This document shows, in pieces, positions 1 through 8,548 of a stretch of DNA of 62,706 nt. The notes beneath the pieces were generated by a model. It was given only the letters and a program-made list of their open reading frames with translations, was not told the origin of the DNA and did no database searches. The first letter of the stretch is position 1. Each line of letters starts with the position of its first letter. Origin of the DNA: Phenylobacterium aquaticum (lineage in GTDB: Bacteria; Pseudomonadota; Alphaproteobacteria; Caulobacterales; Caulobacteraceae); contig CANCJJ010000014.1 in assembly GCA_947378305.1 (NCBI GenBank), positions 1 to 62,706 of the forward strand, written 5' to 3'. A program made the position numbers and the translations under genes.

Positions 1-624
1 CCGAGCCAAAGGCGCAGAGCCATTGTGCTGGGTCTGGCCGGGGCGGTGGTCTTACGAATCAGCTTCGGACTGGTCACGATCCAGCTTCTGCACCTCATCG
101 GCCTCCTGCTTGCCGGCGGGATTCTCCTGCTTTGGGTCTGCTACAAGATGTGGCGTGAACTGCGCGCCCAGAGCCAGGAGGAAACAGCAGAAGGCGAAGC
201 TGCGCTCAGCGATGCTACGGGAGTCGATGTTGGCGGACGCCCAAAGCAGAAGGCCCCGGCAAAAACCCTGTCTCAAGCCCTGATTCAAATCCTGGTGGCC
301 GACCTGGCCATGTCTCTGGACAACGTCCTGGCCGTCGCCGGAGCGTCAAGAGAACACCCGGAAATCATGATGGCGGGCCTATTGCTCTCCATCACCCTGA
401 CCGGGGTCGCAGCGAGCTATATCGCCCGACTTCTGCATCGCTATCGATGGATCGGGTTCCTGGGCCTGGCGATCATCTTCTACGTCGCCTTGCACATGAT
501 GTGGGAAGGCCACCGAAGTGTGGTGATCGACCTTAACCGCACCCATGACTACAATGCGACCATGCCTCAACCGGTTGAAATTGAGCCCGGTGAGGTCAAG
601 GCTCGACAGAAGGAACGGCCATAG
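1..624 (+). CDS. TerC/YjbE-family integral membrane protein (5' truncated)
   Basis: The frame is open to the first base of the window, so the N-terminus lies outside. The visible 208 residues have the TerC-family layout: a hydrophobic segment, a charged cytoplasmic linker rich in Glu, Gln and Lys, then the conserved stretch DLAMSLDNVLAVAGAS with the family Asp-Asn pair, followed by two or three more membrane segments. TerC proteins sit in the inner membrane and have been linked to metal (manganese, tellurite) homeostasis; the substrate here is not shown. It converges on metG with a 9-bp gap. Family assignment is good; function is inferred. Confidence 0.82.
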   Translation, partial: PSQRRRAIVLGLAGAVVLRISFGLVTIQLLHLIGLLLAGGILLLWVCYKMWRELRAQSQEETAEGEAALSDATGVDVGGRPKQKAPAKTLSQALIQILVADLAMSLDNVLAVAGASREHPEIMMAGLLLSITLTGVAASYIARLLHRYRWIGFLGLAIIFYVALHMMWEGHRSVVIDLNRTHDYNATMPQPVEIEPGEVKARQKERP

Positions 625-633
625 GGTTTTGGC

Positions 634-2439
634 TCAGGCTTCAGCCACGCCCCCAAACCGGTCTCGCCATTCGGCGACCTGAGTGTCCTCGATCTTGCGG
701 AACAAGACCTCAGGCGCACGCACGGCCTGCCCCACGGCCAGCAGGTTCAGGCCAGCATCGGGCTCGGGCCATGTCCCCGTTCCATTCTGCCCCAGGGCCT
801 CGGCAATCGTTTCAGCCGTGAAGGGAATGAAGGGGGCTGCCACGCGTGAAAACAGGGCGACCAGGTTCAGGCCCATGCGAACAGCCACAGCCGCACGCTC
901 AGGGTCGGTCTTCATGGCCGTCCAGGGCGCGGCCTCGGTAAGATACTGGTTTCCAAGCACCCAAAGCTGGCGGAGGGCCTGACAGGCCTTTCGCATCTCA
1001 ATGGCTTCCAGCAATGCTGTGAGTTCCGAAAGTTTCGCAGACACGTCGGCGATAAGGCGGTTCTCAAGCGGCCCCGCGACACCGCCGTCGGGCACCCGCC
1101 CCTCGAACCGTGTCTCGGTGAACTTCAGGATACGATTGACGAAATTGCCCAAAACATCGGCCAGATCGGCATTCACCTGGGCCTGAAACTGTTCCCAGAC
1201 AAAGGTGGCATCGTCGCCCTCTGGGGCATTGGCGGTGATCCACCAACGCCAGTAGTCCGGAGGCAGAAGCTCCAGCGCCTGGTCCATGAAGACTCCCCGC
1301 TGCTGGGATGTCGAAAACCGGCCGCCATAGTAATCCAGCCAGTTGAAGCCCTTCAGCTTGTCGACAAGCTTCCAGGGGGCATTGCTGGCGACTTGCCACG
1401 CCCCGTCGGCACTCCGGCGCTCATTCGCCCCCACCAGGGTGCAGGGAAAGCCGACCGTATGGAACGGAACATTATCCTTGCCCATGAACTGCACATAGGT
1501 GACATCCGCTGCGGCTTCGCCACGCCACCAGCGCTCCCAGGATTGCAAAGTCGCAGGTCCAGTCCCCGACGCCTGGCTACGCGCCTCCGCCCACTCCCAG
1601 GTGCAAGCAATGTATTCAATGGGCGCATCAAACCAGACATAGAAGACCTTGCCCGCAAGGCCCTCCAGATCGGGTGTGGCCCCGTCCGGATTTGGTCCCC
1701 AGTCACCAGCATTGACCGGCACACCCCAGCTCAGATCCCGGGTAATACCGCGGTCCTGCAGCCCTTCATCCAGCCACTTCTGGGCAATGGACGTCACCAG
1801 GAGCGGCCAGGAGCCCTTCTTCTCGTCAATCCAGGCCCGCAACTTGTCAGCAAACAGGCTCTGGCGGAGGAAGAGATGCTTGGACGGAAGGATTTCGATG
1901 TCCGATGACCCTGAGACCGCAGACCGTGGCTTGAGGAGGTCCGCCGGGTCCAGGACCCGTGTGCAGTTTTCGCATTGGTCGCCCCGCGCGGCCTCATAGC
2001 GGCAATGCGGGCAGGTCCCTATGACATAGCGATCCGGCAAGAAGCGCTTGTCGGTCCGGGAATAAACCTGCTGGGTGATGCGCTCCTCGATAAAGCCAGC
2101 TTCCCAAAGCTCTTGCGCAAACCGCTGGGTCAGATGGTGGTTCTGCGGCGAAGATGACCGCCCGAAATGGTCCCAGGAAAGACCAAAACGCCGCCCGAGA
2201 TCATATTGGCTCTCATGCTGCTGGGCACAAAAGGCAGCAGGGTCCATGCCCGCGTCCGCCGCTGCCAGTTCGGTCGGTGTACCATGCTCATCCGTCGCGC
2301 AGAGATAGAGGGTTTCACGCCCCCGCGCCCTCTGGAAGCGCGCATAGACGTCAGCTGGCAGCATGGAGCCCGCAAGGGTTCCGAGGTGTTTTACGCCATT
2401 GATGTAGGGAAGCGCGGAGGTGATCAGGATACGGGTCAT
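634..2439 (-). CDS. metG: Methionyl-tRNA synthetase
   Basis: Cytoplasmic class I aminoacyl-tRNA synthetase that charges tRNA-Met. The 601-aa protein begins with the Rossmann signature ITSALPYINGVKHLGT, in which HLGT (residues 18-21) stands for the class I HIGH motif. A four-cysteine zinc knuckle (CPHC and CENC) lies near residue 145, and RFSTSQQRG near residue 380 is the KMSKS-equivalent loop. About 600 residues without the C-terminal dimerisation domain fits MetG1-type enzymes. The ATG at 2439 is followed directly by the conserved N-terminus. The upstream amidase gene is on the same strand 84 bp away, so co-transcription is possible. Confidence 0.96.
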   Translation of the reverse strand: MTRILITSALPYINGVKHLGTLAGSMLPADVYARFQRARGRETLYLCATDEHGTPTELAAADAGMDPAAFCAQQHESQYDLGRRFGLSWDHFGRSSSPQNHHLTQRFAQELWEAGFIEERITQQVYSRTDKRFLPDRYVIGTCPHCRYEAARGDQCENCTRVLDPADLLKPRSAVSGSSDIEILPSKHLFLRQSLFADKLRAWIDEKKGSWPLLVTSIAQKWLDEGLQDRGITRDLSWGVPVNAGDWGPNPDGATPDLEGLAGKVFYVWFDAPIEYIACTWEWAEARSQASGTGPATLQSWERWWRGEAAADVTYVQFMGKDNVPFHTVGFPCTLVGANERRSADGAWQVASNAPWKLVDKLKGFNWLDYYGGRFSTSQQRGVFMDQALELLPPDYWRWWITANAPEGDDATFVWEQFQAQVNADLADVLGNFVNRILKFTETRFEGRVPDGGVAGPLENRLIADVSAKLSELTALLEAIEMRKACQALRQLWVLGNQYLTEAAPWTAMKTDPERAAVAVRMGLNLVALFSRVAAPFIPFTAETIAEALGQNGTGTWPEPDAGLNLLAVGQAVRAPEVLFRKIEDTQVAEWRDRFGGVAEA

Positions 2440-2523
2440 GCGTCTCTCGTAATGAGGAGGAGCGGGAGGCGCGCTTATAGGCCAGGGTTTGCGACTTACA
2501 AACCCGTCCTGAACATTCCCTCG

Positions 2524-3936
2524 CTAGAGTGACGGCACCCTGTCAAACCACGGCCGGGCGGTTTCAAGCTGTCGGGCAAGCTGAAACAGGGTGGTTTCAT
2601 CCCCCATACGCCCGACGAACTGCAATCCAATTGGAAGACCACCCTGGCTCCAGGCCAAGGGTACCGACATGGCAGGCTGGCCGGTATTGTTGAAGGCCTG
2701 GGTATTGGGCATGAAATAGAAGAGTCGTTCGACGAAGCTTTTGGTATCCTCAGCTAGCCACCCGATGGGGATGGCCGGGCAGCCGAGGGTCGACAGCAGC
2801 AGGACGTCATAGCGTTCAAAAAGTCCCGCCATGGCCCGCCCATAGGCGTGGATACTTGCAAGCCCCTGGACATAGTCCCCGCCGGAAACGCCCTTGCCCC
2901 GCCGATACATGCCCCAGGTCAGGGGCTCGAGTTCGTCCTCGGACACGGGACGGCCACGGCGCGCGGCTTCAGCATCAACATTGGCGACAACCGAAGCGGA
3001 AATCACATTGCCAGCTGCAAGCTGCATGGCGGCCAGATCACCGGGCAGGGTCACCTCCTCGATGTCGTGCCCCAGAGACTCACAAAGCCGGGCGGCATCC
3101 TGAACTGCCGCGGCACACTCAGGGTCAAGATGAGGCGCAGACATGGCCCCCGGGAAGACAGCGATTTTCAGACGACCAGGGCCTTCATTAAGCGTTTCGG
3201 CATAGGGCCGATCCGGGGCTGCCAGAAAATAGGGATCGCCCGCGCGAGGCGCACAGACCGCATCAAGCAGGGCCGCGCTATCCCGGACCGATCGGGTTAC
3301 GGCATGCTGGATCGACGCGCCGCCCCAGCCCTCCCCCATGGGGGCAAAGGACACCCGCCCCCGGGAGGGTTTCATCCCGAAGAGGCCACACACCGAGGCC
3401 GGGGTCCGGATCGAACCGCCGCCATCACTGGCATGGGCAGCAGGCACGATCCCGGCAGCAACAGCGCTGGCCGCACCGCCTGATGAGCCGCCGGGCGTCC
3501 GGGACAGGTCCCATGGATTGCGGCAGACCCCGAGCAGACTCGACTCCGTGACCGGCAAGAGTCCCATTTCCGGCGTATTTGTGCGGCCAAAAATCACCAG
3601 ACCGGACTGCTTGTACCCCTCAACAATCGCGCTGTCCGAGGTCGCCAGATTATCCTTTAGCAAGGCAGACCCACTGGTGGACACCGTGCCCGCCATGGCA
3701 GCCCCAAGATCCTTCAGCAGAAAGGGAACGCCAGCCAAGTTACCCGCGCTGGAAGGTTTGGCGGCTTGGGCCCTCGCTGCCCCTGTAATGTCCTGACAGA
3801 CAGCGTTGATCTTGGGATTCACCGCCTCCATTCGGGCGATGGCGACCTCAAGGAGTTCTGTGGGCGTGACCTCGTTTGCAGCGACCAGGGCCGCAAGCCC
3901 CGTGGCATCGTGTTTCCGATACTCGTCGAACTTCAT
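2524..3936 (-). CDS. Amidase (amidase signature family)
   Basis: A 470-aa amidase-signature enzyme that should hydrolyse an amide bond in the cytoplasm; no signal peptide is visible. The Ser-cisSer-Lys triad can be read: Lys75 in PFLLKDLG, the cis-serine in TPGGSSGGA (about 151-152) and the nucleophile Ser175 in SDGGGSIRTP. It is not GatA by context, because gatB and gatC are absent and the C-terminal half is unlike GatA. The substrate cannot be deduced. The start ATG at 3936 has a purine-rich region (GAGGGA) about 8 bases upstream. It lies in tandem with metG. Confidence 0.9.
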   Translation of the reverse strand: MKFDEYRKHDATGLAALVAANEVTPTELLEVAIARMEAVNPKINAVCQDITGAARAQAAKPSSAGNLAGVPFLLKDLGAAMAGTVSTSGSALLKDNLATSDSAIVEGYKQSGLVIFGRTNTPEMGLLPVTESSLLGVCRNPWDLSRTPGGSSGGAASAVAAGIVPAAHASDGGGSIRTPASVCGLFGMKPSRGRVSFAPMGEGWGGASIQHAVTRSVRDSAALLDAVCAPRAGDPYFLAAPDRPYAETLNEGPGRLKIAVFPGAMSAPHLDPECAAAVQDAARLCESLGHDIEEVTLPGDLAAMQLAAGNVISASVVANVDAEAARRGRPVSEDELEPLTWGMYRRGKGVSGGDYVQGLASIHAYGRAMAGLFERYDVLLLSTLGCPAIPIGWLAEDTKSFVERLFYFMPNTQAFNNTGQPAMSVPLAWSQGGLPIGLQFVGRMGDETTLFQLARQLETARPWFDRVPSL

Positions 3937-4129
3937 GGAACATCCCTCCGCTTGGCACTTGTCCGTCTGAAGCCGATCCTAGGGCGAGATCGCCCAAACG
4001 TCGAAGGAGTTTTCAAGGCTCCGAACGCAGCAGATGGCCGCTCAAGGACATGTATCCGGAAATTTTGGTGCGTTTGTCCGACGCGGGCGGTTGTCGAGTC
4101 GGCCGGGAAGTGGCAAGTCCCGGCTGAGG

Positions 4130-4205
4130 GCCGGCTTAGCTCAGCTGGTAGAGCAGCGGTTTTGTAAACCGAAGGTCACGGGTTCGATTCCTGTAGCCGG
4201 CACCA
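4130..4205 (+). tRNA. tRNA-Thr (anticodon TGT)
   Basis: Folds as a full cloverleaf. The acceptor GCCGGCT pairs with AGCCGGC, the D-stem is GCTC/GAGC, the anticodon loop TTTGTAA carries TGT, the T-arm contains TTCGATT, and CCA is encoded at 4203-4205. The 27-43 pair is a G-A mismatch; otherwise all stems pair. It lies 23 bp before the YaiI-family gene. Confidence 0.97.
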
Positions 4206-4227
4206 CAGCCCTCGCGCCTGGCAACCC

Positions 4228-4719
4228 ATGGGGGATAGGTTGGCGATATTGCCGATTGCGGTCTTCATTGATGCCGATGCCTGTCCCGTTAAGGACGAGA
4301 TCTACAAGGTCGCCCAAAGGTACCGTCTGAAAACCTGGGTTGTAGCCAATGCCTTCATGCAGATCCCGGTCTCGCCCATCATCCAACGCGTGATTGTGGA
4401 TGCCGGTCCAGATGTGGCGGATGACTGGATTGCCGAGAATGTCTGCCCCGGCGATGTCGCGGTGACAAATGACATCCCCCTGGCCGAGCGAGTCCTGCGG
4501 GCAAAGGCCTATGCCCTGGCCCCGAACGGTAAGCCATTTACGGAAAACTCGATTGGACAGGCGATTGCCCAACGGGCCTTGATGGAGCAACTGAGGTCGA
4601 CCGGGGACATCTACGGTGGGCCCAAGCCGTTTGATCGGAATGACAGATCCCGCTTTCTCCAGGCGCTTGACGAAGTCATCCAGAAGGAGCTCCGGCGCAG
4701 GCGGATTTCAGGCCTCTAG
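4228..4719 (+). CDS. YaiI/YqxD family protein (DUF188, UPF0178)
   Basis: A 163-aa protein of the UPF0178 family. Family hallmarks are visible: FIDADACPVKDEIYKVA near residue 14, VSDG-like DAGPDVADDWI, TNDIPLAERVL near residue 90, and the C-terminal GGPKPFDRNDRSRFLQALD. The fold is PIN-like with clustered acidic residues, but a biochemical role has not been established in the family. An alternative start a few codons further in (ATG or TTG before IAVFIDADA) cannot be excluded; ATG 4228 is the first after the tRNA. Confidence 0.9.
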   Translation: MGDRLAILPIAVFIDADACPVKDEIYKVAQRYRLKTWVVANAFMQIPVSPIIQRVIVDAGPDVADDWIAENVCPGDVAVTNDIPLAERVLRAKAYALAPNGKPFTENSIGQAIAQRALMEQLRSTGDIYGGPKPFDRNDRSRFLQALDEVIQKELRRRRISGL

Positions 4720-4787
4720 ATCGCCGCCGGACTTGCACGGCGACGGACTTCGTCTAGCTTGCCGGACGACATTTTCAGGAGATTCCC

Positions 4788-5282
4788 ATGCTGCGGAACC
4801 GTCGCGCCCTCGCCCTCTGCCTTGTTGCTGCCTCGGCCCTGTCGGCCTGTAACAAGCCGCATAGCGAGAGCTCAGCTCAGGAGGCCTCGGAACATGTCCC
4901 TGTTGAGCTCACCGCCGCGCAAAAACTAGCTCTGGTCGCCGAACTACCTGCGCCCTACAGCGGCGGGGACATAGAGCATGGCAAGGCCGTTTTCATGATG
5001 TGCAAGACCTGCCACACCCTCGTGGAGGGCGGCGCGAACATGACGGGTCCCAATCTGTGGGGCATATTTGGCCGCAAGGCTGGAACCGCCAAGGACTTCG
5101 CCTATTCCGATGGCCTCAAGGCTTCAGGCATCACCTGGGACACAGCCCGAATGGACTCCTGGATTGAAAACCCGAGAGCCGTGATCGCGGGCACAAAAAT
5201 GTCGTTTGTCGGCCTCAAGGACGCCAAGGACCGAATTGACGTCATTGCCTATTTGAAGTCCGAAACCAGCCCTGCGAAATAG
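4788..5282 (+). CDS. Cytochrome c family lipoprotein
   Basis: A 164-aa class I cytochrome c. The N-terminus has a hydrophobic stretch ending in the lipobox LSAC (Cys21), so the mature protein is probably lipid-anchored and periplasm-facing. The haem motif CKTCH is at residues 72-76 and a methionine ligand candidate lies in GTKMSF near residue 140. The sequence MTGPNLWGIFGRKAG is typical of the mono-haem c552/c-type family that passes electrons to terminal oxidases or peroxidases. The SD CAGGAGATTCCC precedes ATG 4788. It converges on the RND pump gene with a 14-bp gap, so its partner oxidase is not local. Confidence 0.9.
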   Translation: MLRNRRALALCLVAASALSACNKPHSESSAQEASEHVPVELTAAQKLALVAELPAPYSGGDIEHGKAVFMMCKTCHTLVEGGANMTGPNLWGIFGRKAGTAKDFAYSDGLKASGITWDTARMDSWIENPRAVIAGTKMSFVGLKDAKDRIDVIAYLKSETSPAK

Positions 5283-5296
5283 CTATCGCGGCGAGG

Positions 5297-8200
5297 CTAT
5301 TCCGCCGGGTTCAACTGGGACCCTTCCGCCGCCTCGAATTCCGCAATCTTCCGGGCGCGGCTTTGAGCCGATCCGGTAAACCTTGCCAGCAGGTTATAGA
5401 AGATCGGCACGATAAAGACGGTCAGCAGGGTGGAGAATATCGCCCCGTAGAAGATCACCACGCCGATTGTCTTGCGGCTCTCCCCGCCCGCACCGCCCCA
5501 CAGGATCAAGGGTACCGCCCCGGCTGCGGCCGAGATCGAGGTCATGATGATCGGCCTCAACCGCAGGGTCGCACTTTCCAGAACAGCCTCACGAACAGAC
5601 AGGCCATCATCCCGCAACTGATTGGCAAATTCGACGATCAGAATACCGTTCTTGGCGGCAATCCCGACGAGCATGATCAGGCCAATCTGACTGTAGATAT
5701 TCAGGGTCGATCCGGCGATCAGCAGTCCGAACAGGCCGCCCAAGGCTGCGACAGGCACGGTCAGCATGATGATCAGTGGGTGAATCCAGCTCTCGAACTG
5801 GGCGGCCAGGACAAGGAAAACCAGGATTAAGGCCATGGCAAAGGCCGTGTTCACGGCCCCGCTACCTTCAAGATAGTCCCGGGCGATACCGCCCCAGCGC
5901 ACATTGGTTCCGGGGTGCTTCTTGACCTCGGTCTGAAGAAACTGGACGGCTTCCCCCACCGTGTAGCCAGGATTCAGCTGGATCGACAGGGTGATGGCGC
6001 GCAGCCGGTCAACGCGCTCACGGCTGGGGGTATCGCCCCTCACCCGGGTCGTGACCACGGCCGACAAGGGAATGGTCGTCCCCCCATTGGTGCGGACATA
6101 CAGATTGTTCAGATCGCTCTCGTTCATGCGACGGGAACGGTCCGTTTGCAAAATGACGTCGTATTCCTGGCCGGCCTTGACGTAGGTGGTCACCTTGCGG
6201 GACCCCAACTGTGTTTCAAGGGCCCGACCAATCGCCTGGGCAGAAACCCCAAGCTGGGCCGCCTTGTCGCGATCAATATCCACCATCAAACGCGGAGACG
6301 TCGGCTCATAATCCAGGCGAGGCCGCGTCATGTTCGGGTTTTGCTGGGCGGCGGCCAGGATCGGACGGATGGTCCGCTCGATGTCGGCATATTCATCGCC
6401 GACGACAATCAGGTCCACGCTGCTGCCACCGCCACCGCCCTGCCCGCCGCCTCTTTGAATGCTGGGGCGAACCGATGCAATCGCACGGACCGAGGTTATG
6501 GCGGCCATTTGACGGTTCAATTGCGCGGCAAGCTGCTGTGACGTGACCTTGTGGCGTGCATTATCCGGCAGGGAGGCATTGGCATTCCCGGTATTAAACT
6601 GGGTCGAGCCAAACCGGGGAACACCCACGGTATAACGTTCAATCACGCCTGAGCTCAGAAGGGTTTCCAGCATGCCCTCCACTTGTTTGACTGCGGGCTG
6701 GGTGTAGTCAAATCCTGATCCCTCCGGGGCCTGGATCTGAATATCAACGCGTCCACGATCCTCCTGGGGCACCTGCTCCTTGGGCAGGATGATCAGCAGG
6801 CCCCCAGCACAGACGGCCAGTACAATGACAAGGCCTCCGGCCGCGACCGCTGACGCCCTGCCCTTAAGCAGAACATTGAGCGAGGCGCGATAGGAGTTCC
6901 GAACCCGGTTCATGGCGGAATTGACCAGGCGGGCCATGAAGCCCTCCGTCCTGGCCGGCCTCAAGAGCAGGGAGGACAGCATGGGCGAAAGGCTAAGCGC
7001 CAGTAGGGCTGAAAACAAAACGGCGGCAATGACGGCCACAGCCAGTTCAACAAACAGCCGCCCCGTATAGCTCGGCATGAACATCAGAGGGGCAAAGACC
7101 GAGACCAGCACAATCGTGGTCGCGACCACCGCAAAAAAGACCTGCCGAGCCCCTCTTTGCGCCGCAATCAGCGAGGGCTCGCCATCATCCACGCGTCTCT
7201 GAATATTTTCGACCACGACAATCGCGTCATCAACGACCAGACCAATGGCCAGCACCAGCGCCAATAGGGTGAGAAGGTTGATGGAAAATCCTAGCCCAGC
7301 CAGAACAATGAAGGTCGAAAGAATGCAGATGGGGGCCACGACAGACGGGATCAGCGCCGCCCTCCAGGACCCGAGGAACAGAAAGTTCACCAAGGCCACA
7401 AGCAGGAGGGACAGTGACATGGTGATCCAGACCTCCTGGATCGCGTGCTGGGTGAAGGTTGTATAATCGACAGAGATCTCGAGCTTTGTCCCCTTGGGCA
7501 GGGCTTGGTTGACCTGTTTGATCTGTTCGCGAATGCCCCTGGCAATTTCCAGGTCGTTGGACTGGGACTGGCGCGTAATGGCAAGACCCACCTGATCGCT
7601 GCCATTGGACCGGAAGACCCGGCGACGTTCGTCTGGCCCTTCCTCGATGCGTGCAACATCCCCAAGCCGGGTCACATAGGCATTGACGTTATTCAGGCTG
7701 CTGGCTGTCGAAGTGGACGCCGTGGCGGCCCCGGCTGCGGAGACGGTCGTTCCCAGGGCCCCCAGTCCTCCAGCAACGCTGGTTGTCGTTGTGCGACCTG
7801 CATTACCGATAACGACGGGCAGGCGTGCAAACTGAGCGGGCGTGGCATAGCCGCGCGCGACCCGGATCGTGAAGTCCTTGCTGGTTCCCTCAAGCGCCCC
7901 CGCCGGGAGTTCCAGGTTCTGCGAGTTCAGCGAAGTTTCAATGTCATCGACGGTAATCCCGCGCGCCGCCATGGCCTGAGGATCGAGCCAGACCCGCATG
8001 GTATAGACTTGTCCGCCCCCGACCGACACCTGAGCCACCCCCGGCACAGTCGACATACGCTCAACGAGGTAACGGTTGGCATAGTCCGTCAGTTCCAGTC
8101 GATTGAGATGATCCGAGCTGAAGGTCACGAACATGATCGGCGAAGAGTCGGCATTCGCCTTCGCGATCTGAGGAGGCTCCGCCTGGAGCGGCAACTGGGA

Positions 8201-8548
8201 CGTGACCCGACTGACCGCGTCCCGGACATCATTCGCCGCGGCATCCAGATTCCGGGCCAGGGTGAAGGAGACATTGATCCGGCTCACGCCATCACGAGAT
8301 GACGAATTGACCCTGTCGATCCCCTGAATGCCGGCGACCTGACGTTCGATCACCTGGGTGATCCGCTCTTCGATTACCTCGGCCGAAGCCCCTCGATAGG
8401 TTGTCGAGATACTCACGGTTGGCGGATCAACACTCGGAAGCTCGCGCACGGACAGAGAGGCAAAGCTCGCCAATCCAATGACGCAAAGAAGGATTGCCCC
8501 CACGGCCGCAAAGACCGGGCGGCGGACAGAGAGGTCGGATAGCATCAT
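5297..8548 (-). CDS. RND-family multidrug efflux pump, inner-membrane subunit (HAE1/AcrB type)
   Basis: A 1083-aa proton-driven exporter of the AcrB/MexF class. The N-terminal MLSDLSVRRPVFA, duplicated large periplasmic loops and 12 membrane segments are evident. The proton-relay pair is Asp440-Asp441 in GLVVDDAIVVVENI of TM4, and the C-terminal half has the matching GIAAKNGILIVEFAN. The protein is longer than most relatives because of an Ala/Thr/Ser/Gly-rich insert at residues 249-290 and a glycine run (RGGGQGGGGG) in the second periplasmic half. Its ATG overlaps the adaptor stop by 4 bp (ATGA), so the two are translationally coupled. No outer-membrane channel gene is adjacent. Confidence 0.95.
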   Translation of the reverse strand: MMLSDLSVRRPVFAAVGAILLCVIGLASFASLSVRELPSVDPPTVSISTTYRGASAEVIEERITQVIERQVAGIQGIDRVNSSSRDGVSRINVSFTLARNLDAAANDVRDAVSRVTSQLPLQAEPPQIAKANADSSPIMFVTFSSDHLNRLELTDYANRYLVERMSTVPGVAQVSVGGGQVYTMRVWLDPQAMAARGITVDDIETSLNSQNLELPAGALEGTSKDFTIRVARGYATPAQFARLPVVIGNAGRTTTTSVAGGLGALGTTVSAAGAATASTSTASSLNNVNAYVTRLGDVARIEEGPDERRRVFRSNGSDQVGLAITRQSQSNDLEIARGIREQIKQVNQALPKGTKLEISVDYTTFTQHAIQEVWITMSLSLLLVALVNFLFLGSWRAALIPSVVAPICILSTFIVLAGLGFSINLLTLLALVLAIGLVVDDAIVVVENIQRRVDDGEPSLIAAQRGARQVFFAVVATTIVLVSVFAPLMFMPSYTGRLFVELAVAVIAAVLFSALLALSLSPMLSSLLLRPARTEGFMARLVNSAMNRVRNSYRASLNVLLKGRASAVAAGGLVIVLAVCAGGLLIILPKEQVPQEDRGRVDIQIQAPEGSGFDYTQPAVKQVEGMLETLLSSGVIERYTVGVPRFGSTQFNTGNANASLPDNARHKVTSQQLAAQLNRQMAAITSVRAIASVRPSIQRGGGQGGGGGSSVDLIVVGDEYADIERTIRPILAAAQQNPNMTRPRLDYEPTSPRLMVDIDRDKAAQLGVSAQAIGRALETQLGSRKVTTYVKAGQEYDVILQTDRSRRMNESDLNNLYVRTNGGTTIPLSAVVTTRVRGDTPSRERVDRLRAITLSIQLNPGYTVGEAVQFLQTEVKKHPGTNVRWGGIARDYLEGSGAVNTAFAMALILVFLVLAAQFESWIHPLIIMLTVPVAALGGLFGLLIAGSTLNIYSQIGLIMLVGIAAKNGILIVEFANQLRDDGLSVREAVLESATLRLRPIIMTSISAAAGAVPLILWGGAGGESRKTIGVVIFYGAIFSTLLTVFIVPIFYNLLARFTGSAQSRARKIAEFEAAEGSQLNPAE

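Noticed and set aside
634..2439. MetRS with HLGT and RFSTS instead of HIGH and KMSKS.
   Set aside because: Relaxed motifs of this type are usual in this MetRS subgroup as I remember it, so there is no sign of a defective enzyme.
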